From DATAXP01 sp036272935 (GTDB lineage Bacteria; Planctomycetota; Planctomycetia; Pirellulales; PNKZ01), in contig DATAXP010000070.1 of NCBI GenBank assembly GCA_036272935.1, positions 61,394-125,393 of the forward strand: 64,000 nucleotides of DNA. Direction: 5' to 3'. The position numbers and the translations under genes are program-made. The notes beneath the pieces are model-generated. The model saw only the letters and a program-made list of their open reading frames with translations. It was not told the DNA's origin and did not search any database. Positions within the stretch are counted from its first letter, which is position 1. Every line of letters starts with the position of its first letter. Below are positions 51,467 to 61,256 of this stretch, piece by piece.

Positions 51467-53461
51467 ATGTGTCGTCGTTGCGCCACGCTGGCAGGAATCG
51501 CGGTTTTGGCGCTGGTGTGTCGCGCCGATGGCGCGCCCCGCCGGCCGAATTTCATTGTGATGATCGCCGACGATCAGCGCTGGGACGCTTTCGGCGTGGT
51601 GCAGCGCGAACAAGGCGTTAATGCTCGTTTTCCGTTCGTCGCGACGCCGAATCTCGACCGTCTGGCCGGCGAAGGCTTCCGCTTTCGCAACATGTTTTGC
51701 GTCAACTCGTTATGCTCGCCAAGCCGGGCGAGCATTCTGACCGGTTGCTATGGCTACCGCAACGGTGTGGTGAACAATCACACCGACTTTCCAGCCAACA
51801 ACGTCACCTGCGCGACGCTGCTGCGCCAGGCTGGGTACACCACAGGCTTCGTTGGCAAGTGGCACATGGGCGAACAGACCGGTCCACGGCCGGGGTTCGA
51901 TTACTCGGCCAGCTACGTTGGCCAAGGCATCTACTTTAACTGCCCCTTCCAAATGAATGGCCAACCGACCAAGACCACCGGCTGGGTCGACGACGTTTCA
52001 ATCGGCTACGCCACCGATTTCATTCGCCAGAACGCCGATCAGCCGTTCCTGTTGATGGTCGGCTTCAAAACCTCGCACGAGCCGTTTCAGCCGCGCGAGA
52101 AGGATTCGAACCTGTATCGCGGCGAGCGAGCGCGGTCGGTACCGAATCTCGGCGTGCAGGCCATCTATGCCCGCGACGAGTATTTCAGGCCGACCACCGA
52201 CCTGCCGCCGAAGGTGCCGGTCGATCTGGATTACTTCCGCACGCTCACCGACCTGGATCAGGCCGTCGGGCGATTGCTCACCACGCTCGACGACCTGCGA
52301 CTAGCCGACGATACGATGATCTTCTATTGCGCCGACAACGGCTTCTACCTGGGCGAGCACAACTTGGTCGACAAGCGCTCGGCGTACGACGAAAGCCTGC
52401 GGATTCCGATGCTCGTCCGCTATCCGCGCATTGCCGGAGGCGGCAAGACCATCGATGGCATGGCGCTGAACATCGACGTGGCCCCAACGATCCTCGACTA
52501 CGCCGGCGTGCCGATCCCGCCCTCGATGCAAGGGCGCAGTTGGCGGCCGCTGCTCGAAGGCAACGCCGAGAACTGGCGAGAATCGTTCTTCTATGCCTAC
52601 TACTACGAGGCAACGTTCGACATCCCGATGGTCACCGCCGTGCGCACTACCAAGGCCAAACTGATCCGTTATCCCGCGCAGCCCGAATGGACCGAAGTCT
52701 TCGATCTCGAGGCCGATCCGTACGAAGTACACAACCTTGTCGACGATCCCGGCTCGGCCGAGCTGCGCAAGAAGCTGGAGCTCGAATACTTCACGCAGGC
52801 GAAAGCCATCGGCTTCCAGGTTCCCTCGTATGCCGACGATCCCAAGAACGACCTACCCCCGCCGGGATTGGACAAGTGGGTGCTCGAATACAATTTCGAT
52901 CAGTCGCCGGAACCGATTGATCGATCGGGCAGCAATAACAACGGAAAGAATGTCGGACCGGCGCACACCGGCCCTGGTCGCCCAGGTCATGCGGCGCGCA
53001 ACTTTGCCAGCGATGGCTACATCGAAGTGCCGAACTCAAAAACGCTCGCGCCAGCCGTGATGGGTTGGACTGTCGAAGTGACGTTCAAGGCCGAGAAGCC
53101 CGATGGTGTGGTGTTCGCACGCGGCGGCGCCAGCAACGGCTACTGCTTGTACCTGGACAAAGGCCGTCCCATCTGGACCGTCGTCGGCCAGGGGCATCGC
53201 TCGTCGCTGTACATTCCGTTGATTGTCACCAACAAGTGGCTGACGCTCACCGCGTCGATGACCGACGATCATCGCATGCGCGTGCTGTTCAACGGACAAG
53301 AAACGAGCGTCGGTCGGTTGGGTAATTACATTCTTAGCGATCCTATGGAGTCGATGCAGATTGGGTACGACGCAGGCAGCCCTGTGGCGCCGCTCAAGCA
53401 AGTGCCAGCCTTCGTAGGACTTATCGAATCGTTCCGCATTCACAACGGACCATTACCGTAG
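51467..53461 (+). CDS. Secreted type I sulfatase with C-terminal lectin-like domain
   Basis: Sulfatases hydrolyse sulfate esters, here most likely on a polysaccharide. The 664-residue protein has a signal peptide ending near ADGA, then IADDQRWD (metal ligands) and LCSPSRASILTG, with the formylglycine cysteine at residue 83. GKWHMGE and ADNGFYLGEH also match. From about residue 470 a LamG/concanavalin-like beta-sandwich follows (DGYIEVPNSKTLAPAVMGWT), probably for sugar binding. ATG 51467 has GAAGGA 7 bases upstream; ATG 51461 does not. It sits beside a polysaccharide locus and a sulfotransferase. Confidence 0.93.
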   Translation: MCRRCATLAGIAVLALVCRADGAPRRPNFIVMIADDQRWDAFGVVQREQGVNARFPFVATPNLDRLAGEGFRFRNMFCVNSLCSPSRASILTGCYGYRNGVVNNHTDFPANNVTCATLLRQAGYTTGFVGKWHMGEQTGPRPGFDYSASYVGQGIYFNCPFQMNGQPTKTTGWVDDVSIGYATDFIRQNADQPFLLMVGFKTSHEPFQPREKDSNLYRGERARSVPNLGVQAIYARDEYFRPTTDLPPKVPVDLDYFRTLTDLDQAVGRLLTTLDDLRLADDTMIFYCADNGFYLGEHNLVDKRSAYDESLRIPMLVRYPRIAGGGKTIDGMALNIDVAPTILDYAGVPIPPSMQGRSWRPLLEGNAENWRESFFYAYYYEATFDIPMVTAVRTTKAKLIRYPAQPEWTEVFDLEADPYEVHNLVDDPGSAELRKKLELEYFTQAKAIGFQVPSYADDPKNDLPPPGLDKWVLEYNFDQSPEPIDRSGSNNNGKNVGPAHTGPGRPGHAARNFASDGYIEVPNSKTLAPAVMGWTVEVTFKAEKPDGVVFARGGASNGYCLYLDKGRPIWTVVGQGHRSSLYIPLIVTNKWLTLTASMTDDHRMRVLFNGQETSVGRLGNYILSDPMESMQIGYDAGSPVAPLKQVPAFVGLIESFRIHNGPLP

Positions 53462-53681
53462 TCATTTCGGTGAAAGCGCAGTTCGTCTCTTTGTGATGCG
53501 TTGAAATAGTTGGCCCCGCTGCCTAACATAGACGGATCGTGTGCTTTGCCATTGTAAGGATGCGGTGGCATGACGTGCTCAACCAAGGGCACGGACGTCG
53601 GACTCGCTGCTTGCCTCGCATCGCGCTGCCGCAGATTCGACCCTCGAACCTAGTGCGTCGGCGCCTCTCTTCAGTAGAAGC

Positions 53682-54581
53682 ATGCTCCCTAGCGCGATCA
53701 TCGCCGGCTCCTCGAAGTGCGGCAGCACCTCGCTGTTCCACTGGCTCGGCGCGCACCCTGACGTTTGCGCCTCGCACGTTAAAGAGGTGCGATTCTTCAT
53801 GGACGACGGCTATCCGCTGCCCAGACCGCGCGAAGCCGACCTCGGCCTGCCGGGGTACGAGACGTTCTTCGCCCACTGTCCGGCCGGCGGGTGTCGCGTG
53901 GTCCTCGAAGCGACGCCCGACTACCTGTACCAGCAATCGGCATTGGCCGAGCTGCCCAAGCTACCTTCCCGCCCCCGGTTGATCTTCCTGCTCCGCAAGC
54001 CTTCGGAGCGAATTTATTCGCTGTATCGCTTTGCGATGCACAATGTTTCGTCGGTCGATCAGGGGACGACTTTCCGGCAATTCCTGGCCGACATCGCCAA
54101 CCCACAGCACCGGATTTACCGCGACATCATCCTCCGCGACGCCTTGGTGCAGAGCGAGTACTTCCGCTGGCTCGAGGCCTGGGCCGCATGGTTCGAGCCC
54201 GAGCGAATCTACATCGGCCTGTTCGAGCAGATGCGGGCCGACGCGCGCGGCTTCACCCGTGGCGTTTGCCAGTTTCTCGATCTCGATCCGACGTTTTACG
54301 ACACCTACGAATTCCCGGTGCTCAACGAGAGCTTCGTGGTCCGCAATCAGCGTCTGCACCGGCTGCGGCATCGCCTGGTCGCGGCGGTCCCGGGACTGCC
54401 GCAACTCACGCTGGCCAAGAAGCTGTACCGGATGGTGAACGTCTCCTCGGGCAAGCAGGCCAATGGCACGACGCGCGGCGACGAGGATGTCGCCGAGCTG
54501 CGCCGGCTCGACGAACATTTTGCCCCGTGGAACGCCCGGCTCGCTGAGAAGTTCAACCTCGATCTGTCGTGCTGGGCGTGA
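53682..54581 (+). CDS. PAPS-dependent sulfotransferase
   Basis: This 299-residue protein matches the sulfotransferase fold. The phosphosulfate-binding loop is GSSKCGSTSL at the N-terminus, and the 3'-phosphate binding segment is LLRKPSERIYSLYR. Such enzymes transfer sulfate from PAPS to sugar hydroxyls or other acceptors in the cytosol. The ATG 53682 start has only a short GAAG upstream. It is the first gene of a tightly packed run; the next begins 14 bases later. It implies the polysaccharide made here is sulfated. Confidence 0.87.
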   Translation: MLPSAIIAGSSKCGSTSLFHWLGAHPDVCASHVKEVRFFMDDGYPLPRPREADLGLPGYETFFAHCPAGGCRVVLEATPDYLYQQSALAELPKLPSRPRLIFLLRKPSERIYSLYRFAMHNVSSVDQGTTFRQFLADIANPQHRIYRDIILRDALVQSEYFRWLEAWAAWFEPERIYIGLFEQMRADARGFTRGVCQFLDLDPTFYDTYEFPVLNESFVVRNQRLHRLRHRLVAAVPGLPQLTLAKKLYRMVNVSSGKQANGTTRGDEDVAELRRLDEHFAPWNARLAEKFNLDLSCWA

Positions 54582-54595
54582 GCGACGGCGAACCA

Positions 54596-55729
54596 ATGAA
54601 TCACCGCGGCAATAACTTCGACGTGCTACGCTTCGCCTTGGCGACCGCGGTGATCTACAGCCATTCGTTCCCGCTCACGCGCGGCGAAGAGCAGGCTTTC
54701 GAGCCGCTGCACTGGTACTCCGGTGCGCAGATGTCGATCGGCGCCTTGGCGGTCGATTCGTTCTTCATCATCAGCGGCTTCCTCATCACCCATAGTTGGG
54801 TGCGCGGCCGCGGCGTAGTCGATTTCTTCCGCAAGCGGGCGCTGCGCATCTATCCCGGTTACATCGTTACGGTCGCCCTGTGCCTGCTGGTTGTGGCGCC
54901 AATTGCCGGCGCCGAGTTGGTGCGGATTGTGGCGCCAGCCAACCTGGGACGGGTAGCGTGGAAAACGACGCAACTTCTCGGCCACGTCGAACGGACCGTG
55001 TTCCCCGACAACCCGTATCCGTATGCCTTAAACGGGTCGCTGTGGAGCATTCGTTTCGAGTTCGCTTGCTACGTGCTCACGCCGATTCTGGCACTGCTGG
55101 GCTTGTTGAGCCGGCGGCGATGGATGGTCGGCGTGCTGGCCGCGTTGCTGGCCTGCCAGGCGGTGCTCGTGTTCATCGATCCGCCGGCCGCGGGTGGGAT
55201 GGCCGAGGCGGGCGAACGCTTCGGCAACGTGCATACGCTGTTGCGTTGCATGGTGTTCTATTTCGCCGGCGTGGTTTGCTACCTCTACCAGGACCGGTTG
55301 CCGCGCGGGGCGTGGGTTGCGCTGGCGGCGCTGTCGGCATTCCTGGTGGCCGCGCTGGTGCCGCACGGCCTGTTGTTCGTCGCCCCGGTGGCGCTGTCGC
55401 TGATGATTTTCTGGTTTGCGTTCAACGAGCGCATCGGTTGTCAGAACTTCGCCAGCCGCGGCGACTTCTCGTACGGCGTCTATCTGTATGCATTTCCCAT
55501 CCAGCAATTGCTGGTGATGTACGCCGGACCGTGGCAGCCGACGACGCTGTTCCTGGCGGCGCTCGTGCCGACGTGCGGCATGGCGGCGCTAAGCTGGTAC
55601 CTCGTCGAACGGCCGTGCCTGCGGCTGAAGTCGCGCCCGACAAGGGCTACTGCACCGGCCTCCGCGGCAGCCGTCGCCGAGTTGTTGCCCGCCGCCGCTA
55701 CGGTCCCGGCCTTGGAGCAACAATCATGA
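54596..55729 (+). CDS. Membrane acyltransferase 3 (OafA/NodX-type)
   Basis: This 377-residue protein has about ten membrane helices and the acyltransferase 3 hallmarks: NFDVLRFALATAVIYSHSFP with the catalytic His region, an SGFLI segment, and FFRKRALRIYPGY. These proteins move acetyl or succinyl groups to sugars on the outer face of the membrane. ATG 54596 is preferred. Its stop overlaps the next ATG (ATGA). It is expected to decorate the polysaccharide. Confidence 0.9.
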   Translation: MNHRGNNFDVLRFALATAVIYSHSFPLTRGEEQAFEPLHWYSGAQMSIGALAVDSFFIISGFLITHSWVRGRGVVDFFRKRALRIYPGYIVTVALCLLVVAPIAGAELVRIVAPANLGRVAWKTTQLLGHVERTVFPDNPYPYALNGSLWSIRFEFACYVLTPILALLGLLSRRRWMVGVLAALLACQAVLVFIDPPAAGGMAEAGERFGNVHTLLRCMVFYFAGVVCYLYQDRLPRGAWVALAALSAFLVAALVPHGLLFVAPVALSLMIFWFAFNERIGCQNFASRGDFSYGVYLYAFPIQQLLVMYAGPWQPTTLFLAALVPTCGMAALSWYLVERPCLRLKSRPTRATAPASAAAVAELLPAAATVPALEQQS

Positions 55730-56874
55730 GTGGGCAGCGTGATATTCAACGTGTCTTAATCACCGGTGGGGCCGGGTTCATCGGCTCGCATCTCACGTGC
55801 GCGCTCGTCGATCGCGGCGTCGCCGTGACGGTGCTCGACAACCTGTCGCCGCAGATTCATGGCCGCGACGGCCAGTCGCCAACGCTCGGCACGATCCGCG
55901 ATCTGGCTCGGATCATCCGCGGCGACGTGCGCGATCGTGCGGCCATCGAAGAAGCGGTCGCCGGCCAGGATGCGGTGGTGCATTTGGCTGCCGAAACCGG
56001 CACCGGACAATCGATGTACGAAATCGAGCGCTATGTCGACGTGAACGTGCGCGGCACCAGCGTGCTGCTCGATGTCCTCTCGGCCGCCAAGACCAAGGTC
56101 CGCAAGCTGGTGGTGGCTTCGTCGCGTGCGGTGTACGGCGAAGGGAGCTACCACTGCCCCCAGCATGGGACGGTTTATCCCGGGAGCCGTAGCGACGAGC
56201 GCCTCGTCGCCGGCGATTTCGAGGTGAAATGCCCGCACTGTGGCACGAACGTCGAGTGCATCGCGACCGACGAGTCGGCGAAGCTGCACCCCTCGAGTGT
56301 CTATGGCATCACGAAGCTGTCGCAAGAGCAGTTGGTGATGGCGACCGGCCGAGCCGCGGGGTTCCCGGTTACAGCATTGCGGTATCAGAACGTCTACGGC
56401 CCCGGGCAATCGCTGTCGAACCCCTACACCGGCATCTTGTCGATCTTTTCGACGCGCATCCTCAACGGGAACGACATTCAGATTTTCGAGGACGGTTCCG
56501 AAAGCCGCGACTTCGTGTTCATCGACGACGTGGTCGATGCCACGGTGCTTGCACTTGAGAATCCTGCCGCCGATCACGAGGTGTTCGGCGTCGGCACCGG
56601 GCAGCCGACGAGCGTTGTCACGGTGGCCGAGGCGCTGCGCGATGCTTACGGCCGGCAGTCGGCCCTGTTCGTCAATGGCAAGTATCGACTGGGAGACATT
56701 CGGCACAACTACGCCGACCTGACGAAGATCACGGCAAAGCTTGGCTTCCGGCCTCGGTATGACTTCCGGAGCGGCATCGCGCAGTTCGTCGCGTGGGTCG
56801 AGGGGCAAAGCGTGCCGGCGGACCAGTCCGATCGTTCGCTGCACGAGATGGCGGCCAAGGGGTTGTACAAATGA
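55726..56874 (+). CDS. NAD-dependent sugar epimerase with a zinc-type insert (dTDP-L-rhamnose 4-epimerase-like)
   Basis: This 382-residue extended SDR enzyme has the Rossmann motif GGAGFIGSH near residue 15 and the catalytic YGITK site. An insert at about 144-171 carries CPQH and CPHCG, giving a C-x2-H plus C-x2-C layout. Such an insert is a feature of dTDP-rhamnose 4-epimerases of the WbiB type, so a dTDP-linked deoxysugar product is likely. A GAL-type epimerase would lack it. The ATG overlaps the acyltransferase stop by 4 bases, and its own stop overlaps the next start. Confidence 0.85.
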   Translation: MSGQRDIQRVLITGGAGFIGSHLTCALVDRGVAVTVLDNLSPQIHGRDGQSPTLGTIRDLARIIRGDVRDRAAIEEAVAGQDAVVHLAAETGTGQSMYEIERYVDVNVRGTSVLLDVLSAAKTKVRKLVVASSRAVYGEGSYHCPQHGTVYPGSRSDERLVAGDFEVKCPHCGTNVECIATDESAKLHPSSVYGITKLSQEQLVMATGRAAGFPVTALRYQNVYGPGQSLSNPYTGILSIFSTRILNGNDIQIFEDGSESRDFVFIDDVVDATVLALENPAADHEVFGVGTGQPTSVVTVAEALRDAYGRQSALFVNGKYRLGDIRHNYADLTKITAKLGFRPRYDFRSGIAQFVAWVEGQSVPADQSDRSLHEMAAKGLYK

Positions 56875-57884
56875 GTTCGCTCGAGTGCAGCGAGATTGCG
56901 CCGTCGATGCTGGCCGGCCGCCGCGTGCTGCTCGTCTGTCCGCAGACGTTCGACTACCATCGGCTGCTGCGCGATGAACTGGGCCTGCACGGTGCCCAGG
57001 TCGACTGCTTTACCGAGAACCTCGAGAACACCGCCTACGCGATCGCCCGTCGGCTGGGTTCCCGCGGGCTGAGCGCATATAAGGATTTCTTTCGCCGCAC
57101 AGTGGCTCGCCAGGCGGCGCAGGTCGAGTACGATTTCATCCTCGTCGTGCGCGGCGAGTTTTTGAACCGTGCGTGGCTCGAGTGGCTGCGTGCCGCGCAG
57201 CCGCAGGCGCGGATGGTGATGTACCAATGGGACCCGGTGCGCATCCACGATTTTCGGCCCGTGATCGACGTGTTCGACCGCGTGGCGTCGTTCGATCGCG
57301 CCGATTGCGAGCAGTACGGCCTCGATTATCTGCCGCTGTTCTTCTGCCGCGATCTCGACCGACTGCGCGATGGCGGTGACGAGCCGCGCTGGGACCTGAC
57401 ATTCGTCGGCACGCTGCACAGCGACCGCACGCGGATCGCGTTGGACCTGGCCGAGCAGGCTGCCGCCGCGGGGTTGTCGACCTTTCTGTTCTTCTATCTC
57501 ACCTGGACCAGCTATACGAAACAGGCCTGGATTCAGCGCACCATCCCGCGCCGTGTGCCGCACCTCAGCCTGCGGCCGATGCCGCGCTCGCGGCTGCTGG
57601 AGATTATCGGCAGATCGCGCGCCGTGATCGACGTCAACAAGCCCGAGCAAACCGGGCTGACGATGCGCACGATGGAAGTGCTCGGCGCTGGCCGCAAGCT
57701 GATCACCACCAACGAGCATGTGCGGATGGAGCCGTTCTATTCGCCGGAGGTCGTCGACGTAGTCGACCGCGATGCCCCGGCGCTCGATACCGATTTTGTT
57801 GTCGCTTCGCACGCACCCGCCGACGTCCACCGGCAACGCCTGGACCGTTGGCTGCTTGACCTTTTGGGAGACCGCGCTGCATGA
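56871..57884 (+). CDS. Glycosyltransferase, CgeB-like
   Basis: This 337-residue protein starts with a GT-B style strand (RVLLVCPQTFDYHRLL). A YQWDPVRIHDF segment and FDRVASFDRADCEQY resemble CgeB/DUF3880-type glycosyltransferases that occur in O-antigen and exopolysaccharide loci. A VIDVNKPEQTGLTMRTMEVLGAG segment near residue 245 fits the donor-binding half. Donor and acceptor are unknown. Both ends overlap neighbours by 4 bases, tying it to the cluster. Confidence 0.78.
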   Translation: MSSLECSEIAPSMLAGRRVLLVCPQTFDYHRLLRDELGLHGAQVDCFTENLENTAYAIARRLGSRGLSAYKDFFRRTVARQAAQVEYDFILVVRGEFLNRAWLEWLRAAQPQARMVMYQWDPVRIHDFRPVIDVFDRVASFDRADCEQYGLDYLPLFFCRDLDRLRDGGDEPRWDLTFVGTLHSDRTRIALDLAEQAAAAGLSTFLFFYLTWTSYTKQAWIQRTIPRRVPHLSLRPMPRSRLLEIIGRSRAVIDVNKPEQTGLTMRTMEVLGAGRKLITTNEHVRMEPFYSPEVVDVVDRDAPALDTDFVVASHAPADVHRQRLDRWLLDLLGDRAA

Positions 57885-59128
57885 ATTCCGAGTCGTCCGC
57901 CGTTCCGTTTCGCTGGCTGAACGTGGTGATCCTCGCCCTGGCTGTTTTCCATAGCGGCGGCGTTCCGATCATCGAGTTCTACTACCTCACCACAGCACTG
58001 GGTGCGCTGGTGGTACTGCGGTTCTTCCTGCGCGGAACGCTTCCGACGACCGCGCTGCTGCTATACTCGGCGGCGATTGCCGGGCTGTTGTTTGCGCACT
58101 TCGTCCTGTCTGATCGCACGCAGAATCCGAAACTGTACGTGCTGTACTTGGGCTACGCCGTCATTGCGTTGGCGATCGTGCTGCATTACATGCACAGCGC
58201 CGACGATGTTGCCACCGACTTCCGCGATGCCTTGGTGTTCTTCATGGTCTGGTCGTTCGCGGGCTTTTTGCTGCAATTTCCGTTTTCCGATCGTATCGGT
58301 ACCTATGCCAAAGGCGATTACGAAGCACTGACGTTTGCGAACCTATTTTTCTATCCACGCTTTGCCGAGGCGGAGGTGCCGTTTCTGCACAACGTGTATC
58401 GATCGCAGGGATTGTTTTGGGAGCCCGGCATTCAGCAAATTTATATGAACGCACTGCTGTTCGTGGCGCTATACTGCCGGCCGAGCCGTTGGATGGCCTG
58501 GGGAGCGATCGCTGCCGTGCTGCTGACGGTATCAACGGCCGGCTACGTGGTGCTGCTGTATGTAGCCGGACCGTGGCTGATTGGCGTGGTGCGTCGCCGC
58601 CCTGCCTTTGCCCCGTTGACCATCGCGCTGGCGGCCGTGCTGGTCGTTGCCGCGATGATCAATTGGACCGAGAAAGTCCACGGCAGCGGCAGCCGCTCGG
58701 CCCAGGCGCGCGAAACCGATTTCCGCGTCGGAATGGAGCTATTCCGCGAATACCCGTGGGCGGGCATTGGCCTGAGCCGCGAGCGCATGCACGACCTCAG
58801 CGCGATGTCGTACCTGCAAAGCCAAGGAGGCCCGTTGAAGCCCGAAGAGGTTGAAAAGTTCAAGGGTTTCACCAGCTCGCTGGTTTATCTGACTTGCGGA
58901 TTAGGGCTGTTCGGCGCGGTGCTGTTCGTCGTTTGCTTCTACCGGCAGCAACTGTTGCCCGAATGGCCACTGTATTGGCTGGGCATGGTCATGCTGTGCG
59001 CCGTGTCGGAGCCGATTTTAAACACACCGCTATTCCTGATGTTCCCTGTGTCGGGATTGACCACCCTGTTAATGCCGCGCGCGGTCGGCTTGCCGGCTGC
59101 GCAGCGGGCATTGCTTGATCGTGGATAG
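57881..59128 (+). CDS. Wzy-like polysaccharide polymerase / O-antigen ligase family protein
   Basis: This 415-residue protein has about ten membrane helices and a periplasmic loop with GSGSRSAQARETDFRVGMELF followed by WAGIGLSRERMHD. The placing of Arg in that loop resembles O-antigen polymerase Wzy and WaaL. It would join repeat units on the outer face of the inner membrane. ATG 57881 overlaps the previous stop. A Wzx flippase follows and a Wzc-like protein is upstream, which completes a Wzx/Wzy-type pathway. Confidence 0.82.
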   Translation: MNSESSAVPFRWLNVVILALAVFHSGGVPIIEFYYLTTALGALVVLRFFLRGTLPTTALLLYSAAIAGLLFAHFVLSDRTQNPKLYVLYLGYAVIALAIVLHYMHSADDVATDFRDALVFFMVWSFAGFLLQFPFSDRIGTYAKGDYEALTFANLFFYPRFAEAEVPFLHNVYRSQGLFWEPGIQQIYMNALLFVALYCRPSRWMAWGAIAAVLLTVSTAGYVVLLYVAGPWLIGVVRRRPAFAPLTIALAAVLVVAAMINWTEKVHGSGSRSAQARETDFRVGMELFREYPWAGIGLSRERMHDLSAMSYLQSQGGPLKPEEVEKFKGFTSSLVYLTCGLGLFGAVLFVVCFYRQQLLPEWPLYWLGMVMLCAVSEPILNTPLFLMFPVSGLTTLLMPRAVGLPAAQRALLDRG

Positions 59129-59163
59129 GCGTTGACCGAATTGCGTTGCGTATGGAGGATCCG

Positions 59164-60543
59164 TTGCATAATCGATTGTTAAATGGAGGCGCGTGGGCGC
59201 TGGCGGGGCGGGCCGCGTCGATCGCGGTCAATGCGCTGACATTGCCGGCACTTTCGCGGTTGTTCTCGTCGGAGCCGGCGGAGTTCGGCTTGTACCTGCT
59301 GGCGGCGGGCATGTCGCTGCTGTTCGCGCATGCCGGAGCGGCGGGGCTGAATCTGTCGGTCGTGCGTCATGCCGCGGTACACCTGGGGAGCAATCGACCG
59401 GCAGCAGCGGCGGCCGTGATCCGCACCTCGTTGTGGCTGGCAGCCGCGGGAGGCTCGGTGGCCGGCGCGCTGTTTTGCCTCGGCGTGTCGACGCTGCCGT
59501 TGGAACTGTGCGGCGATTTCCGGCACCATCACGTTGCCGGCATCATCGGGCTGTGGATCGTGCTACAGGCGATGGGGCTGGTGCTGGCCGACGCGTTCCG
59601 CGCGTTCCACGATATCCGGCTAGCCGTCGCGTTCGGCGGGCTGGCATCGAACGCACTGTTCGCGGCGATCCTGATGGTTTCACTGCTGGTGAATCCTCAT
59701 CCGTCGCTGCAAGAAGTGCTGAGCATGGCGGCCATCGGCTGGGGAGCCAGCTTCGCCATCGGTGCGATGTGCCTGGTGCGACGGCTGCGCCGATTGACCG
59801 CAGCAGCCGCCGACGAACCCGCTTGCGCTGCTTCGAGCACCGAACTGCTGCGAGAATCGCTGCCGTTGATGGTGTCGAGTGTCATCATGCTGGCCACGAT
59901 GCAAATCGACCTGTGGGTGGTCGGCTGGTATTACGCGGCCGACGAATCGCGCGTGGCGTTATACGGAGCGGCGGCCCGGTTGGTCGGATTGGTCGGAACG
60001 GCGCTGGTGGTGGTCAATGCGGTGATTCCGCCGATGGTTGCCGAGCTGCACGCGCATCGGCGCATGCGACCACTCGAGCAATTGCTGCGTGGTACCGCCA
60101 CGCTGGCCGGCGTGCCGGCATCGTTGGCTTTGCTGGCGATGATCTTCGCCGCCGGGCCAATGCTCGGCACCGTCTACGGTCCGTACTATCGCGACGCGGC
60201 GCCGATCTTGATGATCCTCAGTTGCGGCTACCTGGTATTCACCGCCGGCGGTTCCGCGGGCATCACGCTGATGATGACCGGCCACGCCAAGGCATCGATG
60301 GCGATCAACGTGGTCAGCGTGGTGCTGTTGCTCATCGGCACCGTGGTGGCCGTGCCGCACGGGACGATCGCGGTAGCGTGCGTGATGAGCTTCACCATGG
60401 CAGCGCAAAAGATCGCCATGCTCGCCTGGGTGCGGTGGAACTTGGGCATCTGGACGCAGTTGTACTTCCCGCCGACGTGGTCGCAGCTCCGCCAAACCTT
60501 CGCCCATCCTCCGGCTAACACGGTCGTCGAAAGCGCTACATGA
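59164..60543 (+). CDS. Wzx-like polysaccharide flippase
   Basis: This 459-residue protein has 12-14 membrane helices and the LNGGAWALAGRAASIAVN start typical of Wzx and MATE-like flippases. It moves lipid-linked repeat units across the inner membrane. TTG 59164 is preferred because GGAGG lies 5 bases upstream and the sequence starts MHNRLLNGGAW. ATG 59152 would place that GGAGG inside the gene. Its stop overlaps the next ATG. It completes the Wzx/Wzy/Wza/Wzc set. Confidence 0.85.
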   Translation: MHNRLLNGGAWALAGRAASIAVNALTLPALSRLFSSEPAEFGLYLLAAGMSLLFAHAGAAGLNLSVVRHAAVHLGSNRPAAAAAVIRTSLWLAAAGGSVAGALFCLGVSTLPLELCGDFRHHHVAGIIGLWIVLQAMGLVLADAFRAFHDIRLAVAFGGLASNALFAAILMVSLLVNPHPSLQEVLSMAAIGWGASFAIGAMCLVRRLRRLTAAAADEPACAASSTELLRESLPLMVSSVIMLATMQIDLWVVGWYYAADESRVALYGAAARLVGLVGTALVVVNAVIPPMVAELHAHRRMRPLEQLLRGTATLAGVPASLALLAMIFAAGPMLGTVYGPYYRDAAPILMILSCGYLVFTAGGSAGITLMMTGHAKASMAINVVSVVLLLIGTVVAVPHGTIAVACVMSFTMAAQKIAMLAWVRWNLGIWTQLYFPPTWSQLRQTFAHPPANTVVESAT

Positions 60544-61256
60544 CCGCGCGGGCCATGATCGAAGTCGCTGCGCGCAAGTTCCGCGGCCCCGATTACCTGC
60601 TCGATCCGCGGCTGTCGCTGCGTACGCTGGCGGGCATCGCGGTGCGGCGCATCGCTGGGCTGTCGCGCTGTCTGTTGCGCGGGATCGTCTGGTCGACCGA
60701 TATCCGCCGGCTGGTGTTCGTCGGCGCCGGCGTCGAGCTGCGCAACCGGCAGTGCATTTATCTCGGCGGCGGCGTCACGATCGGTAAGTACGTCACGATC
60801 GATGGCCTGAGTGTCGAAGGGGTACACATCGACCAAGGCGTGTCGATTGGCCCGTACACGATCATCGAAGCTACCGGCGTGATCACGAACCTGGGGCGCG
60901 GCTGCTGGATCGGCCGCAAGTCGGGCATCGGTGCCTTCTCGTTCATCGGCGCGGCCGGCGGCGTGCGCATCGGCGAGAACGTGATCATGGGGCAACGCGT
61001 CAGTTTCCATTCCGAGAACCACGTGTTCGATCGCACCGACGTGCCGATCTGTTCGCAGGGAGTTACACGGCAGGGGATCGTTGTCGAAGACGATTGCTGG
61101 GTGGGAGCGAACGTCGTGTTTCTCGACGGGGCGCACGTCGGCCGTGGTTGTGTGGTCGCCGCCGGAGCGGTGGTGCGCGGCGAGATTCCGCCCTACTCAG
61201 TGATCGGCGGCGTGCCGGCGAAGGTGCTCAAGTCGCGACAAACGGAGCCGGCATGA
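60540..61256 (+). CDS. Left-handed beta-helix (hexapeptide) acyltransferase
   Basis: This 238-residue protein contains hexapeptide repeats, with I-G-x-x-x-I type steps such as GGVTIGKYVTIDGLS, and an insert with HSENHVFDRTDVP carrying the putative catalytic His. It ends with VIGGVPAKVLKS, the common C-terminal signature of the WbbJ/LacA group. It should transfer an acetyl or similar group onto a sugar. Both ends overlap neighbours by 4 bases. Confidence 0.88.
   Translation: MTARAMIEVAARKFRGPDYLLDPRLSLRTLAGIAVRRIAGLSRCLLRGIVWSTDIRRLVFVGAGVELRNRQCIYLGGGVTIGKYVTIDGLSVEGVHIDQGVSIGPYTIIEATGVITNLGRGCWIGRKSGIGAFSFIGAAGGVRIGENVIMGQRVSFHSENHVFDRTDVPICSQGVTRQGIVVEDDCWVGANVVFLDGAHVGRGCVVAAGAVVRGEIPPYSVIGGVPAKVLKSRQTEPA

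Noticed and set aside
54796..55725. Extended N-terminus for the epimerase
   Set aside because: This part is out of frame with and inside the acyltransferase gene; the epimerase starts at 55726 with a Rossmann motif.
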